Positions 8,897 through 17,990 of a stretch of 64,000 nucleotides of DNA are shown here, in pieces (within the stretch, counting starts at the first letter, position 1; each line of letters begins with the position of its first letter). The position numbers and the translations under genes are program-made. Source of the stretch: Cytophagales bacterium (GTDB lineage: Bacteria > Bacteroidota > Bacteroidia > Cytophagales > Bernardetiaceae); assembly GCA_013299045.1 (NCBI GenBank), contig JAAFJX010000020.1:1-64000 (forward strand), given 5' to 3'. Below the pieces are notes generated by a model. The model was not told the DNA's origin. It was given only the letters and a program-made list of their open reading frames with translations, and did no database searches.

Positions 8897-9037
8897 TTGG
8901 ATTTATGGCTTCCAACCCAAGAAGAATGTGCTTTGTGCAATAAGCGCTATGAAAAGTATTCTGACTTTGAAAGCACCATCAAAAAAATACTGTTTTTAAA
9001 TGAATCCAAAGTAGGAAAGTTAGAAGATAGCCCTTAA
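8897..9037 (+). CDS. Possible small protein with a CxxC pair
   Basis: A 46-codon frame with a TTG start preceded 6 bases upstream by AGGAG, an unusual Shine-Dalgarno-like match for this phylum. It would encode an acidic/lysine-rich peptide containing EECALCNKRYEKY, a CxxC that could be half of a zinc site. It lies between the divergent RND gene and efp, and its stop overlaps the efp -7 box. No family is recognised, there is no ATG, and chance is a fair alternative. Confidence 0.2.
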   Translation: MDLWLPTQEECALCNKRYEKYSDFESTIKKILFLNESKVGKLEDSP

Positions 9038-9042
9038 CTTTG
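9035..9042 (+). promoter_or_regulatory. -7 promoter box for efp (TAACTTTG)
   Basis: TAACTTTG matches TAnnTTTG and is followed by GC, a common context. It lies 63 bases ahead of the efp ATG. A matching -33 TTTG is not evident. Confidence 0.45.
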
Positions 9043-9105
9043 CGCCGACTTCTTTATTAATGAATTATAAACGTCTGTTTATCAGACTATTCTGTTAGAT
9101 TTTTT

Positions 9106-9672
9106 ATGGCAAGCACCTCAGATATTCGTAAAGGACTTTGCATTGATTTGAACAAAGACTTGTACTTTGTCGTTGATTTTCAGCATGTAAAGCCTGGTAA
9201 AGGCAACGCTTTCGTTCGTACTAAGCTCCGCAATGTTAAAAATGGTCGCGTTTTAGAGCACACCTTCTCGGCAGGTCATAGCATTACGACCGCTCGTATT
9301 GAGCGCCGCCCTTATCAATTTCTTTACAAAGAAGAAAGCGGCTACACCATGATGCACAATGAAACTTACGAGCAAATTACAGTGCCCGAGTTTATGATAG
9401 AAAGACCTGAATACATCAAGGACGGCATGAGCGTAGAGTTAGTCGTTCATGCAGAAAACGAAACCGTTTTAGCCTGCGACTTACCGCAATTTGTTGAGTT
9501 ACAAATTACTTATACCGAACCAGGCGTTAAGGGCGACACCGTTACAAATGCCTTTAAACCAGCAGAACTAGACGGCGGTGGCCGCGTTATGGTGCCTCTT
9601 TTTGTAAACCAAGGTGACCTGATTAAGATTGACACCCGTGCAAACGAATATGTGGAGCGCGTTAAAAAATAA
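9106..9672 (+). CDS. efp: Elongation factor P
   Basis: A 188-residue protein of standard length with the three beta-barrel domains of EF-P. The tip loop KPGKGNAFVRTKL around residues 29-41 carries the conserved lysine (K32, equivalent to E. coli K34) that is the usual site of modification. EF-P binds between the ribosomal P and E sites and relieves stalling at polyproline stretches. It appears monocistronic, with a -7 box at 9035 and a hairpin-rich gap downstream. No modification enzyme gene (epmA, earP or similar) is adjacent. Confidence 0.97.
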   Translation: MASTSDIRKGLCIDLNKDLYFVVDFQHVKPGKGNAFVRTKLRNVKNGRVLEHTFSAGHSITTARIERRPYQFLYKEESGYTMMHNETYEQITVPEFMIERPEYIKDGMSVELVVHAENETVLACDLPQFVELQITYTEPGVKGDTVTNAFKPAELDGGGRVMVPLFVNQGDLIKIDTRANEYVERVKK

Positions 9673-9762
9673 TCATGTTTGGGTACTTACTCAAGTTGAA
9701 TTCAATGTATCAATGCAACCTTATAGGTTAAGCATCAATGTCATCCTAAATAACAATTGAGG

Positions 9763-9859
9763 GGTAAAAAGATTTTACCTCAGGGCTTGGCTTTGTGTTA
9801 TGGCAATAAGTATTTTATTTTTATAGCTATCACGCACACAATGCAAAGATAAAGCCCTG
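9763..9859. other. Structured intergenic region between efp and lolA
   Basis: The 340-base gap 9673-10012 holds no credible gene. It contains GGTAAAA-AGA-TTTTACC (9763-9779), then an extended imperfect inverted repeat: CAGGGCTT (9781-9788) with AAGCCCTG (9852-9859), CTTTG (9791-9795) with CAAAG (9844-9848), and GTGT with ACAC further in. The first hairpin may end the efp transcript; the long stem could be an RNA element or a remnant of a palindromic repeat. Near lolA there is also the palindrome TTTTGTACAAAA at 9967-9978. Confidence 0.45.
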
Positions 9860-10012
9860 ATTCCATTTTTGAAAACTATCATATTGGGTTGATACCACCA
9901 CCCAAATACCACTTTGGATAGGCATTACTTCCCAAATATTTTGTTAATAAGTCCTTAGAATACATCTTTTGTACAAAATATGCGTTGTTTTGTAGGCTAA
10001 AAGACTCTGTGT

Positions 10013-10666
10013 ATGAAAAACCTACCTTCTTATCTCTTGTTACTCATTCTGCTTGGCTTACTAAACCATCAGGCAGCGGCGCAGCAAGATGCGCAGGCTG
10101 TTAAGTTATTAGATGCGCTCTCCAAAAAAATGCAGTCATATTCTGCCTACAAAGCTACTTTTTCTTTGAATATAAAAGCAGAGAACGAAAAATTGGATGA
10201 AACTACCAATGGCACTATTCTTATAAAAGGGAATAAATTCTTGTTGCAAACTACCGCACAGGACATTTACAACGACCACAGAACCGTGTGGACACACGCC
10301 AAGGCAGACAAGGAGGTTACTGTAACAGCCAACGACCCCAACGACCCTGAAATGAACCCTGCCATGATTTATGGGCTTTATAAAAAAGGCTTTAAAGCAC
10401 TTTTTATAGAAAGTAAAACTGTAGGCGGCCTCAAAATGGATATTGTGGACTTGACTCCCAACAACAAAAGTCTAGAGTATTTCAAAATCCGTATGACCAT
10501 AGATAGCAAGAATAACTTGCTCAAAAGCTGGCAGATTTTTAATAAAAATGGCAGAAAATATCTGTTCACAATCAGTAAGTTTGAACCAAACGTACCTGCC
10601 ATAGATGCTATGTTTCAATTCAATACAGCCACCAACAAAGGTGTTGAAGTAGTAGACTTAAGATAG
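10013..10666 (+). CDS. lolA: Outer-membrane lipoprotein carrier protein LolA-like
   Basis: A 217-residue periplasmic protein. Residues 1-23 are a Sec signal peptide ending AAAQ. The mature part has the LolA-like half-barrel pattern: an early helix with MQSYSAYKATFSL, a strand block containing GTILIKGNKFLL, and the later DLTPNNKSLEYFKIRMTID. LolA shuttles lipoproteins from the LolCDE exporter to the outer membrane. In Bacteroidota LolA is often not next to the other lol genes, as here. The small DUF6157 gene follows after 17 bases and may be in the same transcript. Confidence 0.85.
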   Translation: MKNLPSYLLLLILLGLLNHQAAAQQDAQAVKLLDALSKKMQSYSAYKATFSLNIKAENEKLDETTNGTILIKGNKFLLQTTAQDIYNDHRTVWTHAKADKEVTVTANDPNDPEMNPAMIYGLYKKGFKALFIESKTVGGLKMDIVDLTPNNKSLEYFKIRMTIDSKNNLLKSWQIFNKNGRKYLFTISKFEPNVPAIDAMFQFNTATNKGVEVVDLR

Positions 10667-10683
10667 AAAAGCAATAAAGTACC

Positions 10684-11097
10684 ATGAAACAACACACCAC
10701 AAATTATTCCAACACCTTCATTCAGGTAGCTGAGGACTGCCCCGCTATCAAAGGCGAAGCCCCTCCGAAGAAAGGCGAGCAGAGAACAATAGCCAACATT
10801 CAGTTTGAGATGGTACTTAAAAATCCGTATAAATTTACTTCTGATGAGGTCATCTTCAAGGTATTTGCAGAGAAAAATGATGTTGCGGAGTCGGATTTAG
10901 AGACCGCTCGCATACAGTTTTTTTCCAAAGGGCAGCCTTGTTTTAGAGCATCGCCGCTCACAAAACGTTATGGTTGGGGCCTGCATTCGGACCAAGAGGG
11001 TAAAATAGCCCTTGTTGCTCTAGGAACTGAAGCCTACCATGCGTTTTCAACAGACAGTAACCTTAAAGTCTTGAAGGCCATGCGCTCTAGTAAATAG
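10684..11097 (+). CDS. DUF6157 family protein
   Basis: A 137-residue soluble protein without signal peptide. The opening HTTNYSNTFIQVAEDCP and the tail with FFSKGQPCFRASPLTKRYGWG are typical of a small conserved family (DUF6157) found in Bacteroidota and Firmicutes. Function is unknown. The close spacing to lolA (17 bases) suggests co-transcription, but a role in lipoprotein transport is not implied by the sequence. Confidence 0.7.
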   Translation: MKQHTTNYSNTFIQVAEDCPAIKGEAPPKKGEQRTIANIQFEMVLKNPYKFTSDEVIFKVFAEKNDVAESDLETARIQFFSKGQPCFRASPLTKRYGWGLHSDQEGKIALVALGTEAYHAFSTDSNLKVLKAMRSSK

Positions 11098-11208
11098 ACA
11101 AAACAGAAAGCAAGCAAAATATTTTTCTCAAAAAACAACCTATTTGCTTAAAATCTCTTGGTATTTGTTTAGCTTTGAAGTCTTCTTTTACACTTTCTGT
11201 ACTTTGCT

Positions 11209-12300
11209 ATGAATATTTATACCCTTAACCAAAAAAAATACCTCCTCATTGTTTGTCTAGTAGTACTAGGTGGTTTCATTCTTTTGGGCTTGAAGGATTA
11301 CTTTGGGGTAGTTTTGGGTAGTTTTATTGTGTACGGCCTTTTCAAAAAACCATTTGACTATTTGGTCAATAAGCGGAAATGGTCTAGGTCATTGGCGGCC
11401 AGTACGGTTATGTTGGCTTCTGCACTTGTTTTAATTGTTCCTTTTTTCTTTTTGAGTTTGATGCTCACGCGCAAAATTATTGCTTATAGCCAGCGCATTA
11501 ATGAACTAACTCCCCTCTTGAATAAGGCAGAAGGTTATTTGAAGCAATACGCCGATATGGACCTGTCCGACCTAAAAACCTATTTGCCTAAGGTTCTTGA
11601 AAAGTCCACTGCTTTTTTGTCTAATTTGTTTCCGTCCATTCTTTCTGGTACACTGGACGTAATTTTTGGAGTTATCATCCTCTACTTCATTCTTTATTAT
11701 CTTTATTTGAACGACCGCCAAATTCGCGATGCTTTTTTGAGGTATTTGCCCTTTGACCGCGTAACGACATTGCGTATGTTCAGCGAACTACAAAAGTCTA
11801 TTTATGCGAATGTGGTGGGGCAAGGGCTCATTTCTTTGGTTCAGGCCGTCTTGGTTTTTATTGGTTTTGTGGTTTGTGGCTTTGGTGATGCCTTTTTTTG
11901 GTCTGTTATCAGCTTTTTTATGTCCTTTATCCCCATGCTCGGCACACCGCTGGTTTGGGGGCCTGCCGCACTCATTGCACTCATTAAGGGCGATACCGCC
12001 TCAGGTGTGGGTATGCTAATTTACGGTGGCGTATTGATTATGAACTCTGACAACGTGTTGCGAATGTTTTTAGCCAAAAAAATGGGCGACACACACCCCC
12101 TTATCACGGTGATGGGCTTGATTATCGGCCTACCCATTTTTGGAATTCTTGGCTTGGTTTTAGGCCCTGTTCTAATAGCTTATTTTGCGCTTTTGGTGCG
12201 CACCTACGACCATCAGTTTGGACGAAAATACAGAGAGGAGGCCGAACTTTTTACAGACCCTTCTCTGGCAGAAACTACGGATTCGGTAGAAGAAAGTTAG
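11209..12300 (+). CDS. AI-2E family transporter (PerM/YdiK type)
   Basis: A 363-residue polytopic membrane protein. Paired helices open the protein (residues 10-90), a soluble segment rich in helices follows (about 95-150), and the C-terminal half has five or so helices with the conserved proline/glycine-rich GLPIFGILGLVLGPVLIAY near residues 308-326. Members of this family are exporters or Na+/H+ antiporters with varied substrates; AI-2 export is proven only for a few, so the name should not be read as function. The C-terminal tail is acidic. The gene stands alone, convergent with the DUF2490 gene. Confidence 0.88.
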   Translation: MNIYTLNQKKYLLIVCLVVLGGFILLGLKDYFGVVLGSFIVYGLFKKPFDYLVNKRKWSRSLAASTVMLASALVLIVPFFFLSLMLTRKIIAYSQRINELTPLLNKAEGYLKQYADMDLSDLKTYLPKVLEKSTAFLSNLFPSILSGTLDVIFGVIILYFILYYLYLNDRQIRDAFLRYLPFDRVTTLRMFSELQKSIYANVVGQGLISLVQAVLVFIGFVVCGFGDAFFWSVISFFMSFIPMLGTPLVWGPAALIALIKGDTASGVGMLIYGGVLIMNSDNVLRMFLAKKMGDTHPLITVMGLIIGLPIFGILGLVLGPVLIAYFALLVRTYDHQFGRKYREEAELFTDPSLAETTDSVEES

Positions 12301-12362
12301 GGGTCTACTAGCCTATTTGGTTAGGTGCTGATTGCCAAAACCGATGAAATACAACTCATAAA

Positions 12363-13121
12363 CTATTTTAAAAAACTCATGCGCTGTATGAAGGTGAGGC
12401 GTAGCAAGTGCTTTCCATAAAAATCAGCGGGGGCTTTGCGTTGTTGATAAACGTTCATATAACCAAGTTCCAAACCTGAATTGGGGTTAAACCCCCAATA
12501 AATACTGGCATAAAACCTGTTTTGGTCAAATACATTCATCGAGCTTTGAGCAGCCGCATTGAGCATTATCTCATCATTGAAACGCAGGCTGAGGTTATTT
12601 TTTCGGCACTCTGTGGCTTTCAATAGCACAATATCCAAAGCCAGTTGATAACGGAATCGGAAATTATTGAAGTAAAGGCCGCTCCCTAGTTTATCATTAT
12701 CTGAAACATTCTGAAAAAAACGCGCCTCTGCACGGTAGCGATGCCGCAAAGACACCCTACCCAAGTTTTGTAAATTGGCTACCTGAAAATAAGGCCGAAG
12801 TTCAGGAATAGTAGGTGGGTTTGTGTTGCTTTGCGGGTTTGTATATTTCTGAAAAAAAAGAGCAATACAAGGGCCAGCCGTCCAGCCTTTGCCTAGTTGC
12901 TTTTGTAGCAAAAGGTGCCCCAGTGCTTGATGCTGTGCGAATGGTTTTACAAAATGTCGTTCATCTAACTGCAAAGTCATGTTATACTTTTTTGATAACT
13001 GAGCCGTCAGAACACAAGTGTACCATATTTGCCGCTGTTGTAGGACGTTCTTGCCCTGAGCGGCGAGGGTGTATGCTGCAAAAAAGCAAAGAATGAAACC
13101 TATCAAACCCCCACAACGCAT
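12363..13121 (-). CDS. DUF2490 outer-membrane beta-barrel-like protein
   Basis: A 252-residue exported protein with a cleavable signal peptide (hydrophobic residues 5-20, cleavage near AAQG). The mature part is a chain of alternating strands rich in aromatic residues, including QIWYTCVLTAQLSKKYN, RHRYRAEARFFQN and ELGYMNVYQQR, ending in a Phe-rich strand, as in DUF2490 proteins. It is probably an outer-membrane barrel of unknown role. It is the third gene of a minus-strand set, 10 bases after the MlaF-like ATPase, which supports some envelope function. Confidence 0.8.
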   Translation of the reverse strand: MRCGGLIGFILCFFAAYTLAAQGKNVLQQRQIWYTCVLTAQLSKKYNMTLQLDERHFVKPFAQHQALGHLLLQKQLGKGWTAGPCIALFFQKYTNPQSNTNPPTIPELRPYFQVANLQNLGRVSLRHRYRAEARFFQNVSDNDKLGSGLYFNNFRFRYQLALDIVLLKATECRKNNLSLRFNDEIMLNAAAQSSMNVFDQNRFYASIYWGFNPNSGLELGYMNVYQQRKAPADFYGKHLLRLTFIQRMSFLK

Positions 13122-13131
13122 CTTTTATGTT

Positions 13132-13893
13132 TTATGATTGGCCTATACTTTGCTTGTAGCGGCGCATAAGTTGATTTGTAAACATAAATTTTTGTAGCTC
13201 TGGTGTTTCTGCTTCAATAATGTTTTGGTTATTGCCTTCCCAAATCTTATGGCCTTGATACAAAAACATAATGGTTTCGCCAATTTCCATCACAGAGTTC
13301 ATGTCGTGCGATACCACAACCGTTGTTGTGTTAAACTCTTTGGTTAAGTCCAAAATTAGATTATCAATAACGGTAGAAGTCTGTGGGTCTAGGCCAGAAT
13401 TGGGTTCGTCCACAAACAAATACTTGGAGTTCATGACAATAGCTCGAGCTATGCCTACGCGCTTTTTCATACCACCACTTACTTCTGAAGGCATTTTTTG
13501 GGCAGCAGCTTCCAGGCCTACGCGCTTGAGGCAAAAATTAACACGGTCTTCTTTTTCGCTGAGGCTCATGCGCGTTTGCATATCCAAAGGGAAGCGTACG
13601 TTTTGAGCGACTGTCATGGAGTCAAAAAGAGCACCACCCTGAAAAAGCATACCAATTTCGGTACGAATGGCCTTTTGTTCCTGGTCGTTAGCACTCCAAA
13701 AATCTCGTCCATCAAAGCGAATTGTGCCGCCATCGGGCTTGACCAAACCCACAATACACTTCAGCAAAACGCTTTTGCCTGTACCACTTGCTCCAATAAT
13801 GAGGTTGCATTTGCCTGTTTCAAAAACACCGCTTATACCCGCCAGAACGGTTTTATCGCCGAATGCTTTTTGCACGTTTTGTATCTCTATCAT
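13132..13893 (-). CDS. MlaF-like ABC transporter ATP-binding protein
   Basis: A 253-residue ATPase with Walker A GASGTGKS near residues 33-40, signature VSGGMKKR near 139-146 and Walker B LFVDEPNSGLDP near 159-170. The SGGM form of the signature and the PNSGLDP stretch are typical of MlaF/Ttg2A, the ATPase for phospholipid trafficking between membranes. The expected partners mlaE and mlaD are not adjacent; instead it lies between a 2-oxoacid dehydrogenase gene (28 bases upstream) and DUF2490 (10 bases downstream). Assignment to the Mla-like group is firm, its partners are unknown. Confidence 0.85.
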   Translation of the reverse strand: MIEIQNVQKAFGDKTVLAGISGVFETGKCNLIIGASGTGKSVLLKCIVGLVKPDGGTIRFDGRDFWSANDQEQKAIRTEIGMLFQGGALFDSMTVAQNVRFPLDMQTRMSLSEKEDRVNFCLKRVGLEAAAQKMPSEVSGGMKKRVGIARAIVMNSKYLFVDEPNSGLDPQTSTVIDNLILDLTKEFNTTTVVVSHDMNSVMEIGETIMFLYQGHKIWEGNNQNIIEAETPELQKFMFTNQLMRRYKQSIGQS

Positions 13894-13921
13894 TTGAATT
13901 TACTTAAAAAGATGCTTTTAA

Positions 13922-16042
13922 TCAATAACGCAGCAACTGACCAAGCGCTTCTGCTACCTTGTCTGCATTCGGGAGCATGGTGGCTTCCAGTGTGGAGTTG
14001 AGCGGAATGGCAGGCATATTGACTGCACCCATTACCCAAACTGGTGCGTCCAAATCGCGGAAGCAATACTGCTGTATACGCCCTGCCAGCGATTGCGCAA
14101 AGCTGTTTTCTATCGTTTCTTCGGTGAGTACGAAACATTTGTTGTGGCGGCGCACGGCTGCATAAACGGCTTCGGTGTCCAAAGGCGCGAGCGTACGCAA
14201 GTCCAGAACTTCTACCTGCCCTTCAAACTGCTTAGAGGCTGTCAGCGCCCAATAAACGCCCATGCCATAAGTGATAATCACCGCCGACTTGCCTGCTTCT
14301 ATCTGAACGGATTGCGCTTCCTGCACAATACGCGCCTTTCCGAGTGGAATGATGTAGTCTGCATCTGGCTCTATCGTTTTGGCGCTTTCTGTGCCCTTTA
14401 TTTTTGACCAATAAAGCCCTTTGTGTTCCAAAACCACAACCGGGTTGGGGTCGTAGTAGGCCGCTTTCATCAAACCTTTGAGGTCTGCACCATTAGAAGG
14501 ATACACGATTTTAATCCCTTTGATGTTCAGCAACACAGATTCTACGCTGGAAGAGTGGTAAGGGCCACCGCTGCCATAAGCCCCTATCGGAACGCGAATA
14601 ACCGCGCTTACAGGCCATTTGCCATTGGAAAGATAGCAAGAGCGGCTCACCTCCGTAAACAATTGATTGATGCCTGGAAAAACATAATCTGCAAACTGTA
14701 CTTCCACAATGGGCTTGCACCCTGTAGCAGACATACCCACCGTACTACCAATGATAAAAGCCTCTTGGATAGGTGTATTAAAAACACGGTCGTCGCCAAA
14801 AGATTTGGCCAACGTAGCGGCTTCGCGGAAGACTCCACCCAAACGTCCGCCAACGTCCTGCCCATAAAGGACGCATTCTGGGTGTTTTTCCATCAATTCT
14901 CTAATGGCAAATAGGGCACAGTCCACCATCACGATAGGCTGTCCATTGGCTGGCGTTCTCTGACCTTTCTCTTCGGTAACAGGAGTGGGCGCAAAGTCGT
15001 GTGTGAGCAAGTCTTCGGGCGTAGGGTCAGGGGCTTGTAGTGCTTCTTCGTAGTCCTGTTGCACGAGTTGCATAGCCTCCGTTTCTAGCTTTTTGAGTGT
15101 TTCTTCAGTAAAGCCTAAGTCTAGAAGATGCTTAAACAAACGCGGATAAGGGTCGCGCGCGCGGTGGCTACTAAGGTCGCTTTCAGAACGGTAAAATTCC
15201 ATACGGACACCCGACGTGTGATGGTTCAGGAGCGGCACCTTGGCATGTATCATAAAGGGTCGGCGTTCACGACGCATAATTCCAAGCACTTCTTGAACGG
15301 TTTGATAGGATTCCTGAAAGTTTGTGCCGTCTATGCTGCGCACCTCCAAGCCTTTGAAGCCTTTGGCATATTCGGGTGCGTCCATAGCGCGAATTTCGGC
15401 AGCGCTTGCCGAAATATCCCATTCATTGTCTTGCACAAAATAAAGAATAGGAAAACTGTGCAAAACCGCCATTTGCATTGCTTCCGCAATTTCACCTTCG
15501 GTCATGGAGCCGTCGCCGAGTGAGCAGACCGCAATGGGCTTTTGTTCACCAAAATCTTCGCTCAACTGCCGCCTTTCCAAATATTTGATGCCCATAGCAA
15601 CACCTGTGGCAGGAATGGCCTGCATACCCGTTGCAGAGGACTGGTGCGGAATTTTGGGCATATCGCTACGGCGCAAACTAGGATGAGCGTAGTAGGTTCT
15701 TCCACCTGAAAAGGGGTCATCGCGCTTGGCCAAAAGTTGCAACATGAGTTCGTAAGGGCGCATTCCCATACTCAAAAGAATAGAGTCGTCGCGGTAATAA
15801 GGCGATACAAAATCTTGAGGTAAAAGCTGTAAACCCAAGGCTATCTGTACGGCTTCGTGCCCGCGTGAGGTGGCGTGTACGTACTTGCTTGTGATGCGGG
15901 CATTGGCCTCATAGAGTTCTGTCATGGCTTTGGCCGTGCAGAGCAGTTGAAAGGCTTTTTCTGCAATCAATTTATAGTCTGCGCCTAAATTGGGGTGGAC
16001 GGAGCTGGCCTGTGCGACGGACTCTTTCATTTGTTCGAGCAT
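13922..16042 (-). CDS. Fused 2-oxoacid dehydrogenase E1 alpha/beta subunit
   Basis: A 706-residue thiamine-diphosphate enzyme with both E1 chains in one polypeptide. The alpha half (about 1-350) has the TPP motif starting GDGSMTEGE and closing QDN, and the beta half (about 370-706) has GQDVGGRLGGVFREA and VEVQFADYVFPG. Fused E1 of this kind is common in Bacteroidota and is usually assigned to branched-chain 2-oxoacid or pyruvate oxidation with separate E2 and E3. Substrate is undecided. An upstream in-frame ATG at 16117 lies before the -7 box at 16076-16083, so the ATG at 16042 is chosen. It heads an operon with the MlaF-like ATPase and DUF2490. Confidence 0.9.
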   Translation of the reverse strand: MLEQMKESVAQASSVHPNLGADYKLIAEKAFQLLCTAKAMTELYEANARITSKYVHATSRGHEAVQIALGLQLLPQDFVSPYYRDDSILLSMGMRPYELMLQLLAKRDDPFSGGRTYYAHPSLRRSDMPKIPHQSSATGMQAIPATGVAMGIKYLERRQLSEDFGEQKPIAVCSLGDGSMTEGEIAEAMQMAVLHSFPILYFVQDNEWDISASAAEIRAMDAPEYAKGFKGLEVRSIDGTNFQESYQTVQEVLGIMRRERRPFMIHAKVPLLNHHTSGVRMEFYRSESDLSSHRARDPYPRLFKHLLDLGFTEETLKKLETEAMQLVQQDYEEALQAPDPTPEDLLTHDFAPTPVTEEKGQRTPANGQPIVMVDCALFAIRELMEKHPECVLYGQDVGGRLGGVFREAATLAKSFGDDRVFNTPIQEAFIIGSTVGMSATGCKPIVEVQFADYVFPGINQLFTEVSRSCYLSNGKWPVSAVIRVPIGAYGSGGPYHSSSVESVLLNIKGIKIVYPSNGADLKGLMKAAYYDPNPVVVLEHKGLYWSKIKGTESAKTIEPDADYIIPLGKARIVQEAQSVQIEAGKSAVIITYGMGVYWALTASKQFEGQVEVLDLRTLAPLDTEAVYAAVRRHNKCFVLTEETIENSFAQSLAGRIQQYCFRDLDAPVWVMGAVNMPAIPLNSTLEATMLPNADKVAEALGQLLRY

Positions 16043-16075
16043 AAAACTATGACTTAAAAGCGGCGTTATGAGAGG

Positions 16076-16083
16076 CAAATATA
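16076..16083 (-). promoter_or_regulatory. -7 promoter box for the E1 operon
   Basis: Reads TATATTTG on the minus strand, a full match to TAnnTTTG. Transcription would begin near 16069, giving a 27-base leader to the ATG at 16042 and excluding the longer start. No well-placed -33 is seen. Confidence 0.45.
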
Positions 16084-16308
16084 AGCATAAATTTATAAAG
16101 CGCACTTGGGTTTTCAAACTTATATGGCTAAAAATTAAAATAACTTTTATGTAATATACAGCAAGTCAATGACATAAATTATGCGAATGGGGCAAAAAAA
16201 CTGCCTTATTCGCGTTCAATAAAAAAAAGTAGTTTGCAAAGGCGAAACCATGTGCCTTTAAGCCCTGCACGCAAGCATAAAATTCCTACCTTAAAAAAGC
16301 GCAGGCAA

Positions 16309-16340
16309 TTTGCTTAAATAGTGCTGTATTTCTACTTTTG
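16309..16340 (+). promoter_or_regulatory. Promoter for purH
   Basis: TTTG (16309-16312), 20 bases, TACTTTTG (16333-16340). The predicted start near 16347 gives a leader of about 68 bases. The rest of the 372-base divergent gap 16043-16414 is AT-rich and shows no gene. Confidence 0.65.
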
Positions 16341-16414
16341 CAAACGCAAATTTTGAGCGTCTTTTGCTCAGGCTGCTTTTTGTTCCATCCTCTAAACGCT
16401 TTGTGGCTTTTATC

Positions 16415-17956
16415 ATGCAAAAAACCATTCATTCTGCTCTCATTTCGGTTTATTACAAAGACGGCTTAGAGGCCATTGTTAAGGAACTGAACCGTCTTGG
16501 TGTGGTTATTTATTCTACTGGTGGCACTCAGCAGTTCATAGAAAATTTGGGCGTACCTGTTACGCCTGTAGAGGAACTTACACAATACCCTGCTATATTT
16601 GGTGGGCGCGTCAAAACCCTGCACCCAAAAATTTTCGGAGGTATTCTTTACCGCCGAAACATTCTGCAAGATGAGAAGGAAGCCTCCGACTACCGAATCC
16701 CGAACATAGACTTGGTGGTAGTGGACTTGTACCCCTTTACCGAAACGGTTGCCAAAACGCACAACGAAGAGGAAATTATTGAAAAAATTGATATTGGTGG
16801 GGTAAGCCTTATTCGTGCCGCAGCCAAAAATTTTAACGATGCCCTTATTGTTTGTTCCAAAAACCAGTATAGCGCACTAGAGCAGATACTCAAAGAAAAA
16901 AACGGGAGTAGCAGCCTCCCCGAGCGTAAAAACTTTGCCATGCAAGCCTTTTTGCATACAGCCAGTTATGATACCGCTATTTTTAACCACTTTCTAGAAA
17001 ACAGCCCCGCTGAGCAAAAGCCTGCACATTTTATGAAGGCAAGTACGGAGGCGCGCCCACTGCGCTACGGTGAAAACCCGCACCAAGCAGCCACTTATTT
17101 TGGTAATTTGGACGCGCACTTTAGCCAACTAAATGGAAAAGAACTAAGCTATAATAATTTAGTGGACGCAAATGCGGCTCTTGATTTGCTCGACGAGTTT
17201 GAAGACAGTCCTTTGGCTGCTTTTGTGATTGTCAAACACACCAACGCCTGCGGCGTAGCGCTTGCATCTACGAGTGCGGAAGCCTATCAGAAAGCTCTGG
17301 CCGCCGACCCAACTTCCGCATTTGGTGGCGTATTGGCTTGTAGTAAAACAATTGATTTAGAAGCTGCTAAGGCTCTTAATGGTTTATTCTTTGAAATACT
17401 CTTAGCGCCAGCTTACGAGCCAGAGGCTTTGGAACTACTCAAAAGCAAAAAAAACCGCATGATTTTGCTGCGTAAAAAAAGCAGAACCTCAAAAGTGCAG
17501 TTTAAGAGCCTAATGGGTGGTATTCTCGTTCAAGATAAAGACATCAAAACAGAGCAAAGTACAGATTTAAAGACGGTTACAACGCTTGCGCCTAGCCCAG
17601 CACAAATCAATGCGTTGCTTTTTGCAACCAAAATTGCAAAGCATACCAAGTCTAATACCATTGTTCTGGCTACTGAAAACCAGCTTTTGGCCAGTGGAAC
17701 AGGACAAACCTCACGTGTGGACGCACTCAAACAAGCCATACAAAAAGCAAAAACTTTTGGCTTTTCTTTAGAGGAGGCGGTAATGGCTTCTGATGCCTTT
17801 TTCCCTTTTCCTGACTGTGTGGCCATTGCGCACCAAGAAGGCATAAAAGCCGTCATACAGCCTGGTGGCTCAGTCAAAGACCAAGAGTCCATAGACTTTT
17901 GTAACCAAAATCAAATGGCTATGGTACTGACTGGCATACGGCACTTCAAACATTAA
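16415..17956 (+). CDS. purH: Bifunctional AICAR transformylase/IMP cyclohydrolase
   Basis: A 513-residue enzyme for the last two steps of purine synthesis. The N-terminal IMP cyclohydrolase domain (about 1-195) begins with the family block ALISVYYKDGLEAIV and has STGGT and GGRVKTLHPKIFGGIL. The transformylase part has RYGENPHQ near residue 216 and the catalytic KHTNACGVA near 275. The ATG at 16415 aligns with the family start; an in-frame ATG at 16364 would add 17 unrelated residues. lysA follows after 34 bases, so purH, lysA and dapD may form one transcript although they serve different pathways. Confidence 0.96.
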   Translation: MQKTIHSALISVYYKDGLEAIVKELNRLGVVIYSTGGTQQFIENLGVPVTPVEELTQYPAIFGGRVKTLHPKIFGGILYRRNILQDEKEASDYRIPNIDLVVVDLYPFTETVAKTHNEEEIIEKIDIGGVSLIRAAAKNFNDALIVCSKNQYSALEQILKEKNGSSSLPERKNFAMQAFLHTASYDTAIFNHFLENSPAEQKPAHFMKASTEARPLRYGENPHQAATYFGNLDAHFSQLNGKELSYNNLVDANAALDLLDEFEDSPLAAFVIVKHTNACGVALASTSAEAYQKALAADPTSAFGGVLACSKTIDLEAAKALNGLFFEILLAPAYEPEALELLKSKKNRMILLRKKSRTSKVQFKSLMGGILVQDKDIKTEQSTDLKTVTTLAPSPAQINALLFATKIAKHTKSNTIVLATENQLLASGTGQTSRVDALKQAIQKAKTFGFSLEEAVMASDAFFPFPDCVAIAHQEGIKAVIQPGGSVKDQESIDFCNQNQMAMVLTGIRHFKH

Positions 17957-17990
17957 AAAAATTGAGTATTTTTTTTAAAACAAAGCCCCC

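Noticed and set aside
14093-15523. Several plus-strand frames of 100 to 163 codons
   Set aside because: They are antisense to the conserved E1 alpha/beta gene and carry no recognisable domains.
17956-17990. Terminator between purH and lysA
   Set aside because: The A-run and T-run can pair, but there is no GC stem, and the 34-base gap fits an operon junction better.
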